Source: Acidimicrobiia bacterium
Lineage (GTDB): Bacteria; Actinomycetota; Acidimicrobiia; Spongiisociales; ZC4RG35
Reading direction: 5' to 3'
Assembly (NCBI GenBank): GCA_013812505.1
Contig: JACCTH010000082.1
Location: 17,242-81,241 of the forward strand
DNA length: 64,000 nt
The position numbers and the translations under genes are program-made. Shown here piece after piece: positions 35,223 through 45,580 of this stretch. Position 1 is the first letter of the stretch, and every line of letters begins with the position of its first letter. Below the pieces are notes generated by a model that did not search any database, was not told the DNA's origin, and saw nothing but the letters and a program-made list of their open reading frames with translations.

Positions 35223-37546
35223 GACCGCTGACCCTGAATATGCGTGGGTTCGGGATCTTCTCCGAGCCGACTGAGATTGACTTCACCGACGTAGAGCTCT
35301 TTGCCCTGACCGGACCTACCGGCTCTGGCAAGACCACCGTCCTCGACGGTATCTGTTTCGCCCTTTATGGCGCGATCCCCCGTCACGGTGAGGGATCGGT
35401 GGCGCCGGTCGTGAATCAACAAAAGAACGAAGCGTCGGTGGTGCTCACGTTTGCGTTCAACGACGCCACCTACTCGGTGGCGAGGCGAGTGAGGCGCACG
35501 GCGAAAGGAGCCTCCACTCCCGACGCCAGCCTCGAACGCGATGGCACGGTCTTGGCGGCCAACGCTTCCGCCGTCACTGCCAAGGTCCAAGAACTGCTCG
35601 GCCTCGACTTTCGTCAGTTCACCACGTGTGTGCTGCTGCCGCAGGGCGAGTTTGCCCGCTTCCTGAACGAGAAACAGGGAAAACGCCAGGAGCTGCTCGG
35701 GGCGTTGCTCGATCTCGGCCTCTATGACGTCATCGCCGGCTTGGCCACCGGGCGGGCGCGCGAAGCCGAGGGAAAACTGGCGGTCTTGTCTCAGCAACTG
35801 GTCGAACTGGCCCGAATCACGGAGACCGATCTCGAAGGGCTTCGCACCCGCCAGAAAGAGTTGGATGCGCTCAGCAAGACGCTGGGCAAGTCGCTCGCCC
35901 AGCTCGAGCAATTGGGCATCGACGCGACGAAGCAACGAAACGCCCTCGAGACACTGACTGCGACCCGTTCGGTGCTGGTTGGCCTCAAGCCACCCCGCGG
36001 TTGGAAGGAGATCGGGGACCTGGGCAAGCGGCTCGCGGCGAGCAAGGACACGGTTGCAACCGAGATCGAAGCGGCTGCACAGGAGCACACCGAGCTCCTG
36101 GCGGTGGCCCACCCGGCTCGCACGCAAGTTGCCCGCTACCTCGAAGCTCGTTCCAAAGAGGCGGCCACCACGGTACGCATCACCTCGCTTGTGAACGAGG
36201 TCATCCAAACCAAGGCCGTTGCCGTCGCGGAAGCCGAAGCGCTCGCCCTCGCCGAGAGAGCGCTTGAAGCCGCGATCAACGAGGATCGCGCCGCCCACAT
36301 CCGAGCCGGTCTCAAGCTTGGGGATTTATGCCCGGTGTGTGGGGAGAAGATCACTACCCTTCGCGCCTCCGCTTCGGGCGGGATTCTCGACACGCGGAGC
36401 AAAGAGGCGGACAAGGCGCGGGCGCGCTCCAACAAAGCGGCCGCAACCCTGCAAACGTTCGAATCCGAGCTGACGCGCGAAGAGGATCGACTCCGTGACC
36501 TCGCGGCGGAGCTGGAGGGGATCGATCCTGCGGATGCCTTGGCGAGCCAGCTCCACGCGATCGACGATCACAAAGCCGGGCTGGATCGGGCCCGCGATCG
36601 CCTGGCGAATGCCCGCTCCACCGCCGAGTTCCTAGATAAAAAAACCGTCGAGCTGAATCGCCGTCTCGAGGAGGTGCGCGAGGGGCTTCAAGCCGTTTGG
36701 CATGATCTCACGCCGCTCGGGCCGCCGCTGCTCGACCTCGCCCAACCCGTGGAAGCCTGGGACGCGATCCTCACTTGGCGTGAGATGCGCCTGCCCGCGC
36801 TCGACTTGGAAGGCGAACAGGGCGGCCAGCGTCTGGCGGCCATCAATGCCGAGATCGACGAGGCCCAAGCCCAGTTGGGGTCGGATCTCGAAGCGGCAGG
36901 GCTTGACACCGACCTGGCGGGAGCGCGCGAAGCTTTGGCGGTCGCCCTCACCACTGTCACGTCTGACATCGCCGGCGTCGAGGAAGCGCGCGAGGCCGTC
37001 GAGCAGGTTGGCTTAGAACGCGATCGCGTGAACGCCGAGCGCGAGCTCGCCAAGAAGCTTGCAGGTGAGTTGGCTGCCAACAAGTTCAAGAAGTGGATCT
37101 TCGATGAGGTGTTCCGAGCGTTGGTGGAGGGAGCGAACCTGCGCCTCGCCGATCTGACCTCGGGGCAGTACGAGCTGGCCGTCACAGATAATGATTTCGA
37201 AGTCATCGACCGTTTCGCAGCCGACAAACGTCGCGGGGTCAAATCGCTCTCGGGAGGAGAAACCTTTCTCGTCTCGCTGGCCCTGGCGATCGCCCTCGCC
37301 GACGAGGTGGCGGCGGCCGCGGGGAGTCACGTCGCTCTCGACTCGTTCTTTCTCGATGAGGGGTTTGGCACGCTCGACACCGAGTCGCTCGACGTGGTCG
37401 CCCGAGTGATCGCCGAGCTCGGAGCCGCGGGGAAAACTGTAGGCATCGTCACTCACGTCGAGGAGCTGGCCGATCAGATGCCGGTGCGATACGAGGTGCG
37501 CCGGGTCGGTGGCTCTGGCACCGTGACCCAGGTTGGTGCCGCATGA
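35219..37546 (+). CDS. sbcC: SbcC / Rad50-type SMC ATPase
   Basis: LTGPTGSGKTTVLDGICFALYGAIPR, zinc hook CPVCGEKI, SLSGGETFLVSLALAIALAD. Confidence 0.93.
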   Translation: MRPLTLNMRGFGIFSEPTEIDFTDVELFALTGPTGSGKTTVLDGICFALYGAIPRHGEGSVAPVVNQQKNEASVVLTFAFNDATYSVARRVRRTAKGASTPDASLERDGTVLAANASAVTAKVQELLGLDFRQFTTCVLLPQGEFARFLNEKQGKRQELLGALLDLGLYDVIAGLATGRAREAEGKLAVLSQQLVELARITETDLEGLRTRQKELDALSKTLGKSLAQLEQLGIDATKQRNALETLTATRSVLVGLKPPRGWKEIGDLGKRLAASKDTVATEIEAAAQEHTELLAVAHPARTQVARYLEARSKEAATTVRITSLVNEVIQTKAVAVAEAEALALAERALEAAINEDRAAHIRAGLKLGDLCPVCGEKITTLRASASGGILDTRSKEADKARARSNKAAATLQTFESELTREEDRLRDLAAELEGIDPADALASQLHAIDDHKAGLDRARDRLANARSTAEFLDKKTVELNRRLEEVREGLQAVWHDLTPLGPPLLDLAQPVEAWDAILTWREMRLPALDLEGEQGGQRLAAINAEIDEAQAQLGSDLEAAGLDTDLAGAREALAVALTTVTSDIAGVEEAREAVEQVGLERDRVNAERELAKKLAGELAANKFKKWIFDEVFRALVEGANLRLADLTSGQYELAVTDNDFEVIDRFAADKRRGVKSLSGGETFLVSLALAIALADEVAAAAGSHVALDSFFLDEGFGTLDTESLDVVARVIAELGAAGKTVGIVTHVEELADQMPVRYEVRRVGGSGTVTQVGAA

Positions 37547-38451
37547 AGTTCTCGGTCCAGGCGTGGGCACCCGAGTACGGGCCGACGGCCGGCCAGGAGC
37601 TCGGCGAAGGTGACACGGTCGATGTCAACCCCGAGCTCCGCGAGAGCGATTGGCGTCCGCTCGCAGTCGGCACCGACCCGGCTCCCGAAGCCCTCTTCGT
37701 TGACGGTGTCAGAAGAGTTGACGCCAACCTCTGGATCGAGAGCCCGGAAGGGGCAATCGTGCTCGCTCTGGCCGCGAGCTATGCCGCCGGGGCTGTGCTC
37801 AGCAACCATCGGGCGACGGTCATCGCCGAGGAGGTCAGGCGGGGCATCTTCACCTCGGCGCCGAACGCCGAATCGGTTACCACCCGCTATGGCGACTATC
37901 AGGTCCATCTCACCGAGGGAGACCTGCCCGAGAAGCTGTGGCTCGGTCTGCAAGGCCAGATGTCGGTGCTGGAGGGAATGGTGGCGGCGGCGCACATCGA
38001 CGTCCCACTAATTGTCGTGGACGGGCCGTTGTCGCACCGGCGCCATGTTCCCGGGGCGGTGGGATACATCAAGACCCAACATGTCCATTACCTCCCGGAG
38101 CCGCTCCGTCCGATCCTTGGCCGCCTCCAAGCCGGCGAGCGCACCCCGATCTTTCTTATCGGCGGGGGAGCTTGGAACCGGCTGTCCTGGTACGCGAAGC
38201 TTCCTCTCAAGTCGTCTACCTCCGTCGACGGGCTGATCCGGGCAGAAGTGGCAGCCGCGGACCTCGATTCGGCCCGTCGGGTCGCCGACCTGATGACGGC
38301 CACGATCCTCCGCTTCGCCTCGGAAGCCCACAAAGACCCGCGAGCGCCACAGAACCTTTATCCGATCGGCGGTCTCGAGCGACGCCTGCGCCACCGCCTT
38401 GGAGATCGCGAGCTCATGATCAGAGGTTTGCGGCGACTGGCGACGAGTTAG
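37543..38451 (+). CDS. nurA: NurA-like 5'-3' nuclease
   Basis: ALFVDGVRRVDANLWI, IVVDGPLSHRR, GYIKTQHVHYLP, HKDPRAPQNLYPIGGLERRLRHRLGD; 4-bp overlap with sbcC. Confidence 0.75.
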   Translation: MKFSVQAWAPEYGPTAGQELGEGDTVDVNPELRESDWRPLAVGTDPAPEALFVDGVRRVDANLWIESPEGAIVLALAASYAAGAVLSNHRATVIAEEVRRGIFTSAPNAESVTTRYGDYQVHLTEGDLPEKLWLGLQGQMSVLEGMVAAAHIDVPLIVVDGPLSHRRHVPGAVGYIKTQHVHYLPEPLRPILGRLQAGERTPIFLIGGGAWNRLSWYAKLPLKSSTSVDGLIRAEVAAADLDSARRVADLMTATILRFASEAHKDPRAPQNLYPIGGLERRLRHRLGDRELMIRGLRRLATS

Positions 38452-38460
38452 CGTTGCCTC

Positions 38461-38907
38461 ATGTTTAGCTCTATTTCTGAACTTGACGATGCGGTTGGGA
38501 CCCATCTCGGTTACTCGGATTGGATCGATATCACCCAGGAGCGCATCAACCTTTTCGCCGAGGCCGCGAGTGATCATCAATGGATCCATATCGACCCTGA
38601 GCGGGCCGCGCAGGGACCCTTCGGCACAACGATTGCCCACGGCTACTTGACCTTGTCGCTGGCGGTCCCGGCCACAAAGGACCTTCTCCATGTTGAAGGC
38701 GCCCAGATGGGGATCAACTACGGCGCCAACAAGGTTCGTTTCATCTCCCCGGTCCCGGTCGACTCGCGAGTTCGGGCGGGAGCGAGCGTCGCCGCCGTCG
38801 AGGATTTCGGCGGCGGCCGGGCGGTCACGCTCGACGTGACGTTCGAGATCGAGGGCGCCGAGAAACCGGCCTGCGTTGCCCAGGTGATCTTCCGAATCTA
38901 CGGCTGA
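38461..38907 (+). CDS. MaoC-like (R)-specific enoyl-CoA hydratase
   Basis: FAEAASDHQWIHIDPERAAQGPFGTTIAHGYLTLSL. Confidence 0.93.
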   Translation: MFSSISELDDAVGTHLGYSDWIDITQERINLFAEAASDHQWIHIDPERAAQGPFGTTIAHGYLTLSLAVPATKDLLHVEGAQMGINYGANKVRFISPVPVDSRVRAGASVAAVEDFGGGRAVTLDVTFEIEGAEKPACVAQVIFRIYG

Positions 38908-39903
38908 CTAGCTCTCCGATTTAGAGGCGCGGGTCATCAAGGTCATGACAGCTTGGCGCGGGTGGTGACCTTCGTAGAGCACCTTGCCGACTTGCTGGGC
39001 GATCGGCATCTCGACTCCCGCCCGGTTCGCCAGCTCCAGCACTGCTTTGGTGGTCTTGATCCCTTCGGCCACCATGTTCATCTCGCCGGTGATCTGTTCG
39101 AGCCTTTTCCCGGCCGCCAATCCCACTCCCACCCGATGGTTGCGGCTTTGCGACGACGTGCAGGTGGCAATTAGGTCACCCATGCCGGCCAGGCCGGCGA
39201 ATGTGGCAGGTGCGCCTCCCAACGCGACGCCGAGCCGGGTGAGCTCGGCCAAGGCTCGGGTGATCAGCGCGGCGCGGGTGTTGTCGCCAAAGCCGAGCCC
39301 GGTTGACATGCCCGCCGCGATCGCCATCACGTTCTTCAAGCTGCCGGCGAGCTCGCATCCCACCACATCGTCATTGGTGTAGACCCGGAACGTCGGACCG
39401 GCAAAGGTGGCTTGGACCTGTTTGGCGGCCTCCTGATCCTGCATTGCCACTACCGCCGCGGTCGGGCTCCCCGCCATCACCTCTGCCGCCAGGTTGGGAC
39501 CGGTGAGCACGCCGACCCGGTCGGAGACGTGCGTTGGGAAGCCCTCCGCGATGATCTCGGTCATGCGACAAAGTGTCTCGACTTCGATGCCTTTGGTCAG
39601 CGAGATGATCGGAACCTGGGCGGGGACCGATCTGATCTCATCGACTATGGCCCGAAATCCGTGGGATGGAACTGCCAGGGCGAGGATGCCCGCACCGGCC
39701 ACCGCCTCCGCTAGATCTGCGGTCGACCGAAGTCCAAAGGGAAGCCGCACGCCCGGTAAATAGTCGGGGTTCTCGCTCTGACGATTGATCGCCTCGGCCA
39801 GCTCGGACCGGCGAGCCCAGAGTGTCACCGCATTCTCCCGAGCCGCCAGCGCCGCGACGGCAGTGCCCCACGATCCTGCCCCAATGACGGTCACCTGCTC
39901 CAT
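38908..39903 (-). CDS. gpsA: glycerol-3-phosphate dehydrogenase [NAD(P)+]
   Basis: VTVIGAGSWGTAVAALAA...LTGPNLAAEV...AGLAGMGDLIATCTSSQSRN. Confidence 0.93.
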   Translation of the reverse strand: MEQVTVIGAGSWGTAVAALAARENAVTLWARRSELAEAINRQSENPDYLPGVRLPFGLRSTADLAEAVAGAGILALAVPSHGFRAIVDEIRSVPAQVPIISLTKGIEVETLCRMTEIIAEGFPTHVSDRVGVLTGPNLAAEVMAGSPTAAVVAMQDQEAAKQVQATFAGPTFRVYTNDDVVGCELAGSLKNVMAIAAGMSTGLGFGDNTRAALITRALAELTRLGVALGGAPATFAGLAGMGDLIATCTSSQSRNHRVGVGLAAGKRLEQITGEMNMVAEGIKTTKAVLELANRAGVEMPIAQQVGKVLYEGHHPRQAVMTLMTRASKSES

Positions 39904-39937
39904 TCGTTCGCAAATGTAAGCCACAATGCCCGGCTCC

Positions 39938-40966
39938 ATGGAACGGCTCGGCATCGTCGGATTTCCCAACTCGGGCAAGACCACCCTTTTCAACGCTCTT
40001 ACCGGGCTCAATGCGGCAACCGCGCCCCATGCCTACACCACCGTCGAGCCCAACATCGGGGTGGCGCGGGTTCCGGATGTGCGGCTCGAACAAATCGCCG
40101 TGATCGAAGGATCAGCCAAGGTGACGCAGGCAACGATCGAGTTGATCGACCTTCCCGCCTGGTCCAGGGCGGGAATCGGTGGTCAATTCCTGGGCCGGCT
40201 CCGCGACGTGGAGGCCTTGGCAGTGGTATTGAGAGAAGACCCGCTGGGCCAAGCGGAAGAGCTGCTGCTGGAGCTCACCGTGGCTGATCACGACGTGTTC
40301 GCCAAGAAGCACGAGCGGTTGGTCAAAGAGGCGGCAGCCGATAAAGCAAAAGCGGGGGCCGTGGCGGCGATTGCCGAGGCGAGCGAGGTGCTGGCGGGTG
40401 GTGAAGCACTCCGCCTGCGGGAGTGGAGCGACGGGGCGCGCACGGCATTTCGGGACCTCGCACCGTTGACCCTAAAGCCTGTGCTGTGGGTGATCAATGT
40501 CGACGAGGAAACCACCGAAGCAGAGAACTTGCGAGCGTCATTGCGGTCGGTGGTGCCTCCACAAGACGTGGTCGTCGTGATCAGCGCCAAGCTCGAGGAA
40601 GAGGGAGCGCAGTTGCCGGAGGCGGAACGGGCGGAGCTTTTCGCGGGCTTGGGGCTGGGCGAAGGAGCCCTGGCCACGATGGTGCGAGCCACCTATCAGA
40701 GCCTCGGCCTTATCTCGTTTTACACCGTCGGGCCCAAGGAGTCCCGGGCGTGGACCGTCAGGGCAGGCGCACTGGCGCCGGAGGCGGCGGGAAAGATCCA
40801 TTCCGACCTCGAACGGGGATTCATCCGGGCCGAGGTCGCGTCGATCGACGACGTGATTGCCGCTGGGGGCTGGGATGCCGCCAAGCGTGCCGGGTTAGTG
40901 CGTGTCGAGGGAAAGTCGTATGAGGTGGCCGGCGCCGATGTGTTGCTCATCCGCTTCTCGGTTTGA
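39938..40966 (+). CDS. ychF: YchF/OLA1-type GTPase
   Basis: GIVGFPNSGKTTLFNALTG, PNIGVARVPD, TVGPKESRAWTVRAGALAPEAAGKIHSDLERGFIRAEV (TGS domain). Confidence 0.92.
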   Translation: MERLGIVGFPNSGKTTLFNALTGLNAATAPHAYTTVEPNIGVARVPDVRLEQIAVIEGSAKVTQATIELIDLPAWSRAGIGGQFLGRLRDVEALAVVLREDPLGQAEELLLELTVADHDVFAKKHERLVKEAAADKAKAGAVAAIAEASEVLAGGEALRLREWSDGARTAFRDLAPLTLKPVLWVINVDEETTEAENLRASLRSVVPPQDVVVVISAKLEEEGAQLPEAERAELFAGLGLGEGALATMVRATYQSLGLISFYTVGPKESRAWTVRAGALAPEAAGKIHSDLERGFIRAEVASIDDVIAAGGWDAAKRAGLVRVEGKSYEVAGADVLLIRFSV

Positions 40967-41010
40967 GTTGAATCTGGAGGCAATCTTCACGTATGATCGG
41001 GTCACTAGCT

Positions 41011-41152
41011 GCCAGATGCCCCCACATCTGGCGGCGTACCCCCACGACAGGGTTTTGAGCGGGAACCCCCCTGGCGCCCGCCCGATGGAGTCCCTGTCGG
41101 CTCTTCGAAAGAAGGGCGAGCGGGGCTCCGGTTTCCCCCTTGCCGGAGCCCC
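41011..41152 (+). promoter_or_regulatory. structured gcvP leader (three stems), candidate cis-regulatory RNA
   Basis: GCCAGATG/CATCTGGC (41011-41032), CGACAGGG/CCCTGTCG (41045-41099), GGGGCTCCGG/CCGGAGCCCC (41122-41152) just upstream of the RBS. Confidence 0.45.
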
Positions 41153-41175
41153 GCACACCTTTGAGGAGGAGAACC

Positions 41176-44001
41176 TTGGAACTACTCACCGAGTTTTCCC
41201 GCCGCCATATCGGGCCGCGACCCGCGGATGTCCAAAAGATGCTGGCAGAGATCGGCGCCGATTCGCTCGACGAGCTCATTGCCCAGACTGTGCCGGGTGG
41301 GATCAGGTCGAGCGAGGACCTTTTGCTCGACGCTCCGCTCACCGAACCGCAGGCGATGGCGGAGCTCACACGGCTCGCGGCCGAGAACCGGGTGCTCACT
41401 TCCATGATTGGCCTCGGCTATTACGACACCTTCACGCCCGCGGTGATCAGGCGCAATGTGCTCGAGAACCCGGGTTGGTACACCGCCTACACCCCCTACC
41501 AGCCCGAGATCTCCCAGGGCCGGCTGGAGGTGATGCTCACCTTTCAGACAATGGTGTCGGATTTGACGGGGCTCGACATCGCCAACGCATCGTTGCTCGA
41601 CGAAGGAACCGCGGCGGCCGAAGCCATGACGATGTGCCGGCGGCTCGCCAAGACTGAATCCAAAGTGTTCTGGATTGACCGCGATTGCCACCCACAGACG
41701 ATCGCCGTGGTGGCCACCAGGGCCCAGCCGGTTGGCATTGAGCTTCGGGTGGCGGATCCCGCAGAATTTGACCTCAGCGATGCCTTCGGCGTGTTGCTCG
41801 CCTACCCAGGATCTTCAGGTGAGATCTGCGACCACGAGCAAACAGTCGCTGCTGCCCATGAGGCCGGGGCGCTAGTGGCAGTGGCGACCGACTTGCTCGC
41901 CCTCACCCTCCTCCCGCCGCCGGGCGCTTGGGGCGTCGACGTTGCGGTCGGCTCGACCCAGCGATTCGGGGTCCCGCTCGGGTTCGGCGGCCCTCATGCC
42001 GCGTTCATCGCCACCCGCGAGGCGCATGTGCGAGCGCTGCCGGGGCGGCTGGTGGGGGCGGCCAAAGACCGGGCAGGGCGGACGGCTTTTCGTCTCGCTC
42101 TCCAGACCCGCGAGCAACACATCCGACGAGAGAAGGCGACTTCGAATGTTTGCACCGCACAGGTGCTGCTGGCGGTGATGGCGGCGCTCTACGCGTGCTG
42201 GCACGGGCCGGAAGGCTTGGTAGGTATCGCTCGCAAGATCCATCACTTGGCGGGACGTTTGGTGGCGTCGCTGCAGAACGCTGGCTTCGAGGTCGAGAAC
42301 CGTCATTGGTTCGACACGATCACGGTCAAGGTCGAAGGGAAGGCTGACGACATCATCGCGACAGCTGGCTCTGCGGGAATCAATCTGCGCCGAGTCGATC
42401 CCGACCGGGTGGGCATCGCTTTCGATGAGACCCATGACGAGGAGATCCTCGACCGCCTGGTGGGGATCTTCGGAGTTGAGCTCGTCGAGCGCGGCGAGGA
42501 AGGGATCAGCGAGTGGAGGACGGGCGAGTTCCTGACTCACGAAGTGTTCCATCGATATCGATCGGAGCATGAGATGCTCCGCTACCTCCGTCGCATGGCC
42601 GAGCGCGACCTAGCTCTTGATCGAACGATGATCCCGTTGGGATCCTGCACGATGAAGCTCAATGCGACTACCGAGATGCTGCCGATCACCCTCGAAGGCT
42701 TTGCTCGCATGCATCCGTTCGCACCCAGCGAGCAGACCGCGGGCTACCGCCAGCTGATCACGGAGTTGGAGTCCTTTCTGGAGGCGATAACTGGCTATGA
42801 CCGCGTCTCCCTGCAACCGAATGCCGGATCGCAGGGTGAGCTGGCTGGTCTCCTGGCGATCAGGGCGTATCACCGTTCGCGAGGAGACGAGGCCCGCGAT
42901 CTCTGCTTGATCCCCTCATCGGCCCATGGGACCAATGCAGCTTCGGCGGTGATGGCGGGGATGCGGGTTCTGGTAGTGGCCTGCGACGAGCAAGGAAATG
43001 TTGACCTTTCCGATCTCGAAGAAAAGGCGGCGGCTCAGGCCGAGCGACTGGCCGCGGCCATCGTCACCTATCCGTCGACCCACGGAGTCTTCGAGGAGGG
43101 GATCAGCCGGCTGTGCGAGATCGTCCATGAGCACGGGGGTCAGGTCTATGTCGACGGCGCCAATCTCAACGCGCTTGTGGGTCTCGCTCGGCCCGGGCGG
43201 TTTGGGGCCGACGTCTCGCATCTGAATCTGCACAAAACCTTCACGATTCCCCACGGCGGTGGCGGTCCGGGGATCGGCCCGATTGGGGTGGGAGGCCATC
43301 TCAGTCCCTTTCTTCCCAACCATCCGCTGATCCCTGACGCCGGCCCCGAAACCGGGATTGGGCCGGTCTCATCGGCGCCTTGGGGATCGGCCGGCATTCT
43401 TCCGATCCCCTACACCTACATCCGGCTCATGGGCGCGGCCGGCCTCCGCCGGGCGACAGAAGTGGCGATCCTCAATGCCAATTACCTCGCCCACAAACTT
43501 CATCCCCACTTTCCCGTGCTTTACACGGGGCGGGCGGGGCGGGTGGCTCACGAGTGCATCCTCGACCTCCGACCGATCACGCGGGCGACGGGCATCACTG
43601 CCGAAGACGTGGCGAAGCGGTTGGCGGACTATGGATTTCATGCGCCCACCCTCAGCTTTCCCGTTCCTGGCACTCTGATGGTCGAGCCCACCGAGAGCGA
43701 ATCCCTCGAGGAGATGGACCGGTTTTGCGAGGCCATGATTGCGATTCGGGCGGAGATCGCCAAGGTGGAAAGCGGGGAGTGGACCGAAGCCGAAAGCCCG
43801 CTCCGTAATGCTCCCCATACCGCGGACGATGTCATTCGGGACGGCTGGGATCTGCCTTACAGCCGGGAGCTGGCTGCTTTTCCGGTCGATCGATTGCGCC
43901 GGGCGAAGTACTGGCCGCCCGTGTCAAGGGTCGATGGCGCTGCCGGCGACCGGAATTTGATCTGCGCCTGCCCGCCGCTGTCGGAATACAGCCCCGACTA
44001 G
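41176..44001 (+). CDS. gcvP: glycine dehydrogenase (decarboxylating), single-chain P protein
   Basis: [74 protein letters not shown] start after GAGGAGGAG. Confidence 0.95.
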   Translation: MELLTEFSRRHIGPRPADVQKMLAEIGADSLDELIAQTVPGGIRSSEDLLLDAPLTEPQAMAELTRLAAENRVLTSMIGLGYYDTFTPAVIRRNVLENPGWYTAYTPYQPEISQGRLEVMLTFQTMVSDLTGLDIANASLLDEGTAAAEAMTMCRRLAKTESKVFWIDRDCHPQTIAVVATRAQPVGIELRVADPAEFDLSDAFGVLLAYPGSSGEICDHEQTVAAAHEAGALVAVATDLLALTLLPPPGAWGVDVAVGSTQRFGVPLGFGGPHAAFIATREAHVRALPGRLVGAAKDRAGRTAFRLALQTREQHIRREKATSNVCTAQVLLAVMAALYACWHGPEGLVGIARKIHHLAGRLVASLQNAGFEVENRHWFDTITVKVEGKADDIIATAGSAGINLRRVDPDRVGIAFDETHDEEILDRLVGIFGVELVERGEEGISEWRTGEFLTHEVFHRYRSEHEMLRYLRRMAERDLALDRTMIPLGSCTMKLNATTEMLPITLEGFARMHPFAPSEQTAGYRQLITELESFLEAITGYDRVSLQPNAGSQGELAGLLAIRAYHRSRGDEARDLCLIPSSAHGTNAASAVMAGMRVLVVACDEQGNVDLSDLEEKAAAQAERLAAAIVTYPSTHGVFEEGISRLCEIVHEHGGQVYVDGANLNALVGLARPGRFGADVSHLNLHKTFTIPHGGGGPGIGPIGVGGHLSPFLPNHPLIPDAGPETGIGPVSSAPWGSAGILPIPYTYIRLMGAAGLRRATEVAILNANYLAHKLHPHFPVLYTGRAGRVAHECILDLRPITRATGITAEDVAKRLADYGFHAPTLSFPVPGTLMVEPTESESLEEMDRFCEAMIAIRAEIAKVESGEWTEAESPLRNAPHTADDVIRDGWDLPYSRELAAFPVDRLRRAKYWPPVSRVDGAAGDRNLICACPPLSEYSPD

Positions 44002-44082
44002 GCCTTTAGTGATGATCCCCTACAGCGGTAGGTGCGCAATTCCGATTAAGTACTAGTCCTGACGGTTGCCCGAGAGGATCAC

Positions 44083-45120
44083 TTGCAGTTCAAGGGTTCA
44101 TTGCGCTCACCCGGTGACCGTGGTCCCGGGATCAGAGTTTCCCTAGAGGTGGACTCCTACCACCTCCAGATTCACCGCGGCTCAGAGCTGATGGGTCGTT
44201 GGTACCTGGCCGATGTCGAGGCGGTTCGAGACGTCGCCGAACGTTTCACCCTTTTCCTCGGCGAGGATGAGATGCAGTTTCTTGCCGATGACGCCCTCGT
44301 CTTTGCTTACGAAGGGCTAACCCAAATGCAGCAAGCCTGGGTCAACGCCCAGAAGCGGAAGCGCCGGCACCGCCGCGCCGCTGAGGAGTCCGCTCGCCGC
44401 AAAGACGAGGCCCCAGAGGAACCAACGCCACCTCCGGAGCCAAGCACACGTCGGGTCAAGCCACCGACTTCGGAGCTAGCCAAGAAACTGGCGGCGATTG
44501 CGGCTGCGGAGGATGCCGCCGAGGTCGGACAAAACGGAGGTTTCGGCCTTCCGTCGGAAGAAAGCGGCGGCGGGAACGGCAGGGCGCTGCGCCGCCGATA
44601 TGAAGCTCTGGGCATCGCTGCCCGCCAAGTGCAGGAAGTCGTCATCCCGGTGGAACCGGACTCTGAGGTTGCCGTACCTGTCGAGCCGCTTGTAGTTGTG
44701 GAGCCGCTTGTAGTTGTCGAGGCGGTTGTACCTGTCGAGCCGATTGCGCCCGTCGAGCCGGCCGTCGAACTTGTAGAACCGGTTGCACCCGTCGAGCCGG
44801 CGATCGCACCTGTCATCCCGGTTGTACTCATAGAGGCGGCCGCACCGGTCGAGCCGATTGCACCCGTCGAGCCGGTTGTACCGGTCGAGGCGGTCGTTAA
44901 GCATTCCGACAATGTCGAGCAGGCCCAAAAGCCCCTCGAGCTTCGCAACTATGGGCACCATCCACTCGAGAGCAGCACCGGCCTGTTGGGCAAGCTACGC
45001 CGGGCACCCAAGATCGCCGAGGGCCACGAGCACATTTATCAGGAGTCACGCTCTGTCTTTGGACTGATGCGACGCGTCTGTGTCGAGTGCTCGTACGTCT
45101 CGATCAGCACATACGACTAG
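44083..45120 (+). CDS. hypothetical protein with central PVEP/VVEP tandem repeats
   Basis: Conserved-looking N- and C-terminal segments ([15 protein letters not shown]) around a repetitive [10 protein letters not shown] linker. Confidence 0.75.
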   Translation: MQFKGSLRSPGDRGPGIRVSLEVDSYHLQIHRGSELMGRWYLADVEAVRDVAERFTLFLGEDEMQFLADDALVFAYEGLTQMQQAWVNAQKRKRRHRRAAEESARRKDEAPEEPTPPPEPSTRRVKPPTSELAKKLAAIAAAEDAAEVGQNGGFGLPSEESGGGNGRALRRRYEALGIAARQVQEVVIPVEPDSEVAVPVEPLVVVEPLVVVEAVVPVEPIAPVEPAVELVEPVAPVEPAIAPVIPVVLIEAAAPVEPIAPVEPVVPVEAVVKHSDNVEQAQKPLELRNYGHHPLESSTGLLGKLRRAPKIAEGHEHIYQESRSVFGLMRRVCVECSYVSISTYD

Positions 45121-45530
45121 TCCAGTGTTCGCAGCGGTCCCCAATTTTTGGACAGCGTCCAGTTGGGTGTCGCCCTCGTGGGCGTGAATGGCCTGGTCAG
45201 GACTGGTTAGGTGGTAGGTATCCAGCAAATCAACGGGTAAGAGGCCGCGATTAGGGTTCCGACCTCCCGGCCTCAGCCTCGATCACCGCATCAACAAGGA
45301 AAAGGAAACCAGCTGGGGTCGGCCGGCGCGAGATGGAACCGCCTCGATCGAGCGTCCATCGCCCCTCGCGGGCACATTCACCGAAATTTGTCCCCACAGG
45401 AAACCTCAAAACGTAATTCGTCGTCACAAGCACTAGTACGACACGCTATGGGACAAATTATGAAAACTGGTTTCTTGTCGGGACAAATTAGGTGCGCCCC
45501 CGACGAGCCGGCCGCTCTACGCAAGAATGA

Positions 45531-45560
45531 AAAGAGGACCGGCGGGTGCCGGTCCTCTTT
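45531..45560 (-). terminator. rho-independent terminator of the H1-like gene
   Basis: Perfect 13-bp stem AAAGAGGACCGGC-GGGT-GCCGGTCCTCTTT followed by T-rich on the minus strand. Confidence 0.85.
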
Positions 45561-45580
45561 CGTTTCCCTACTAAGGGGAT

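Noticed and set aside
35135-36298. 387-aa minus-strand ORF
   Set aside because: Shadow of sbcC; no recognisable motifs.
40967-41175. Glycine riboswitch
   Set aside because: Expected by gene context, but no glycine-aptamer consensus is visible; retained only as an unclassified structured leader.
44307-44948. Collagen-like STG repeat ORF on the minus strand
   Set aside because: Produced by reading the PVEP repeats antisense; the plus-strand frame has conserved-looking ends and a plausible RBS.
45121-45440. Decayed insertion sequence
   Set aside because: Short minus-strand ORFs and ccaatttttggacagcgtcc resemble IS-end debris, but no transposase motif or terminal repeats could be supported.
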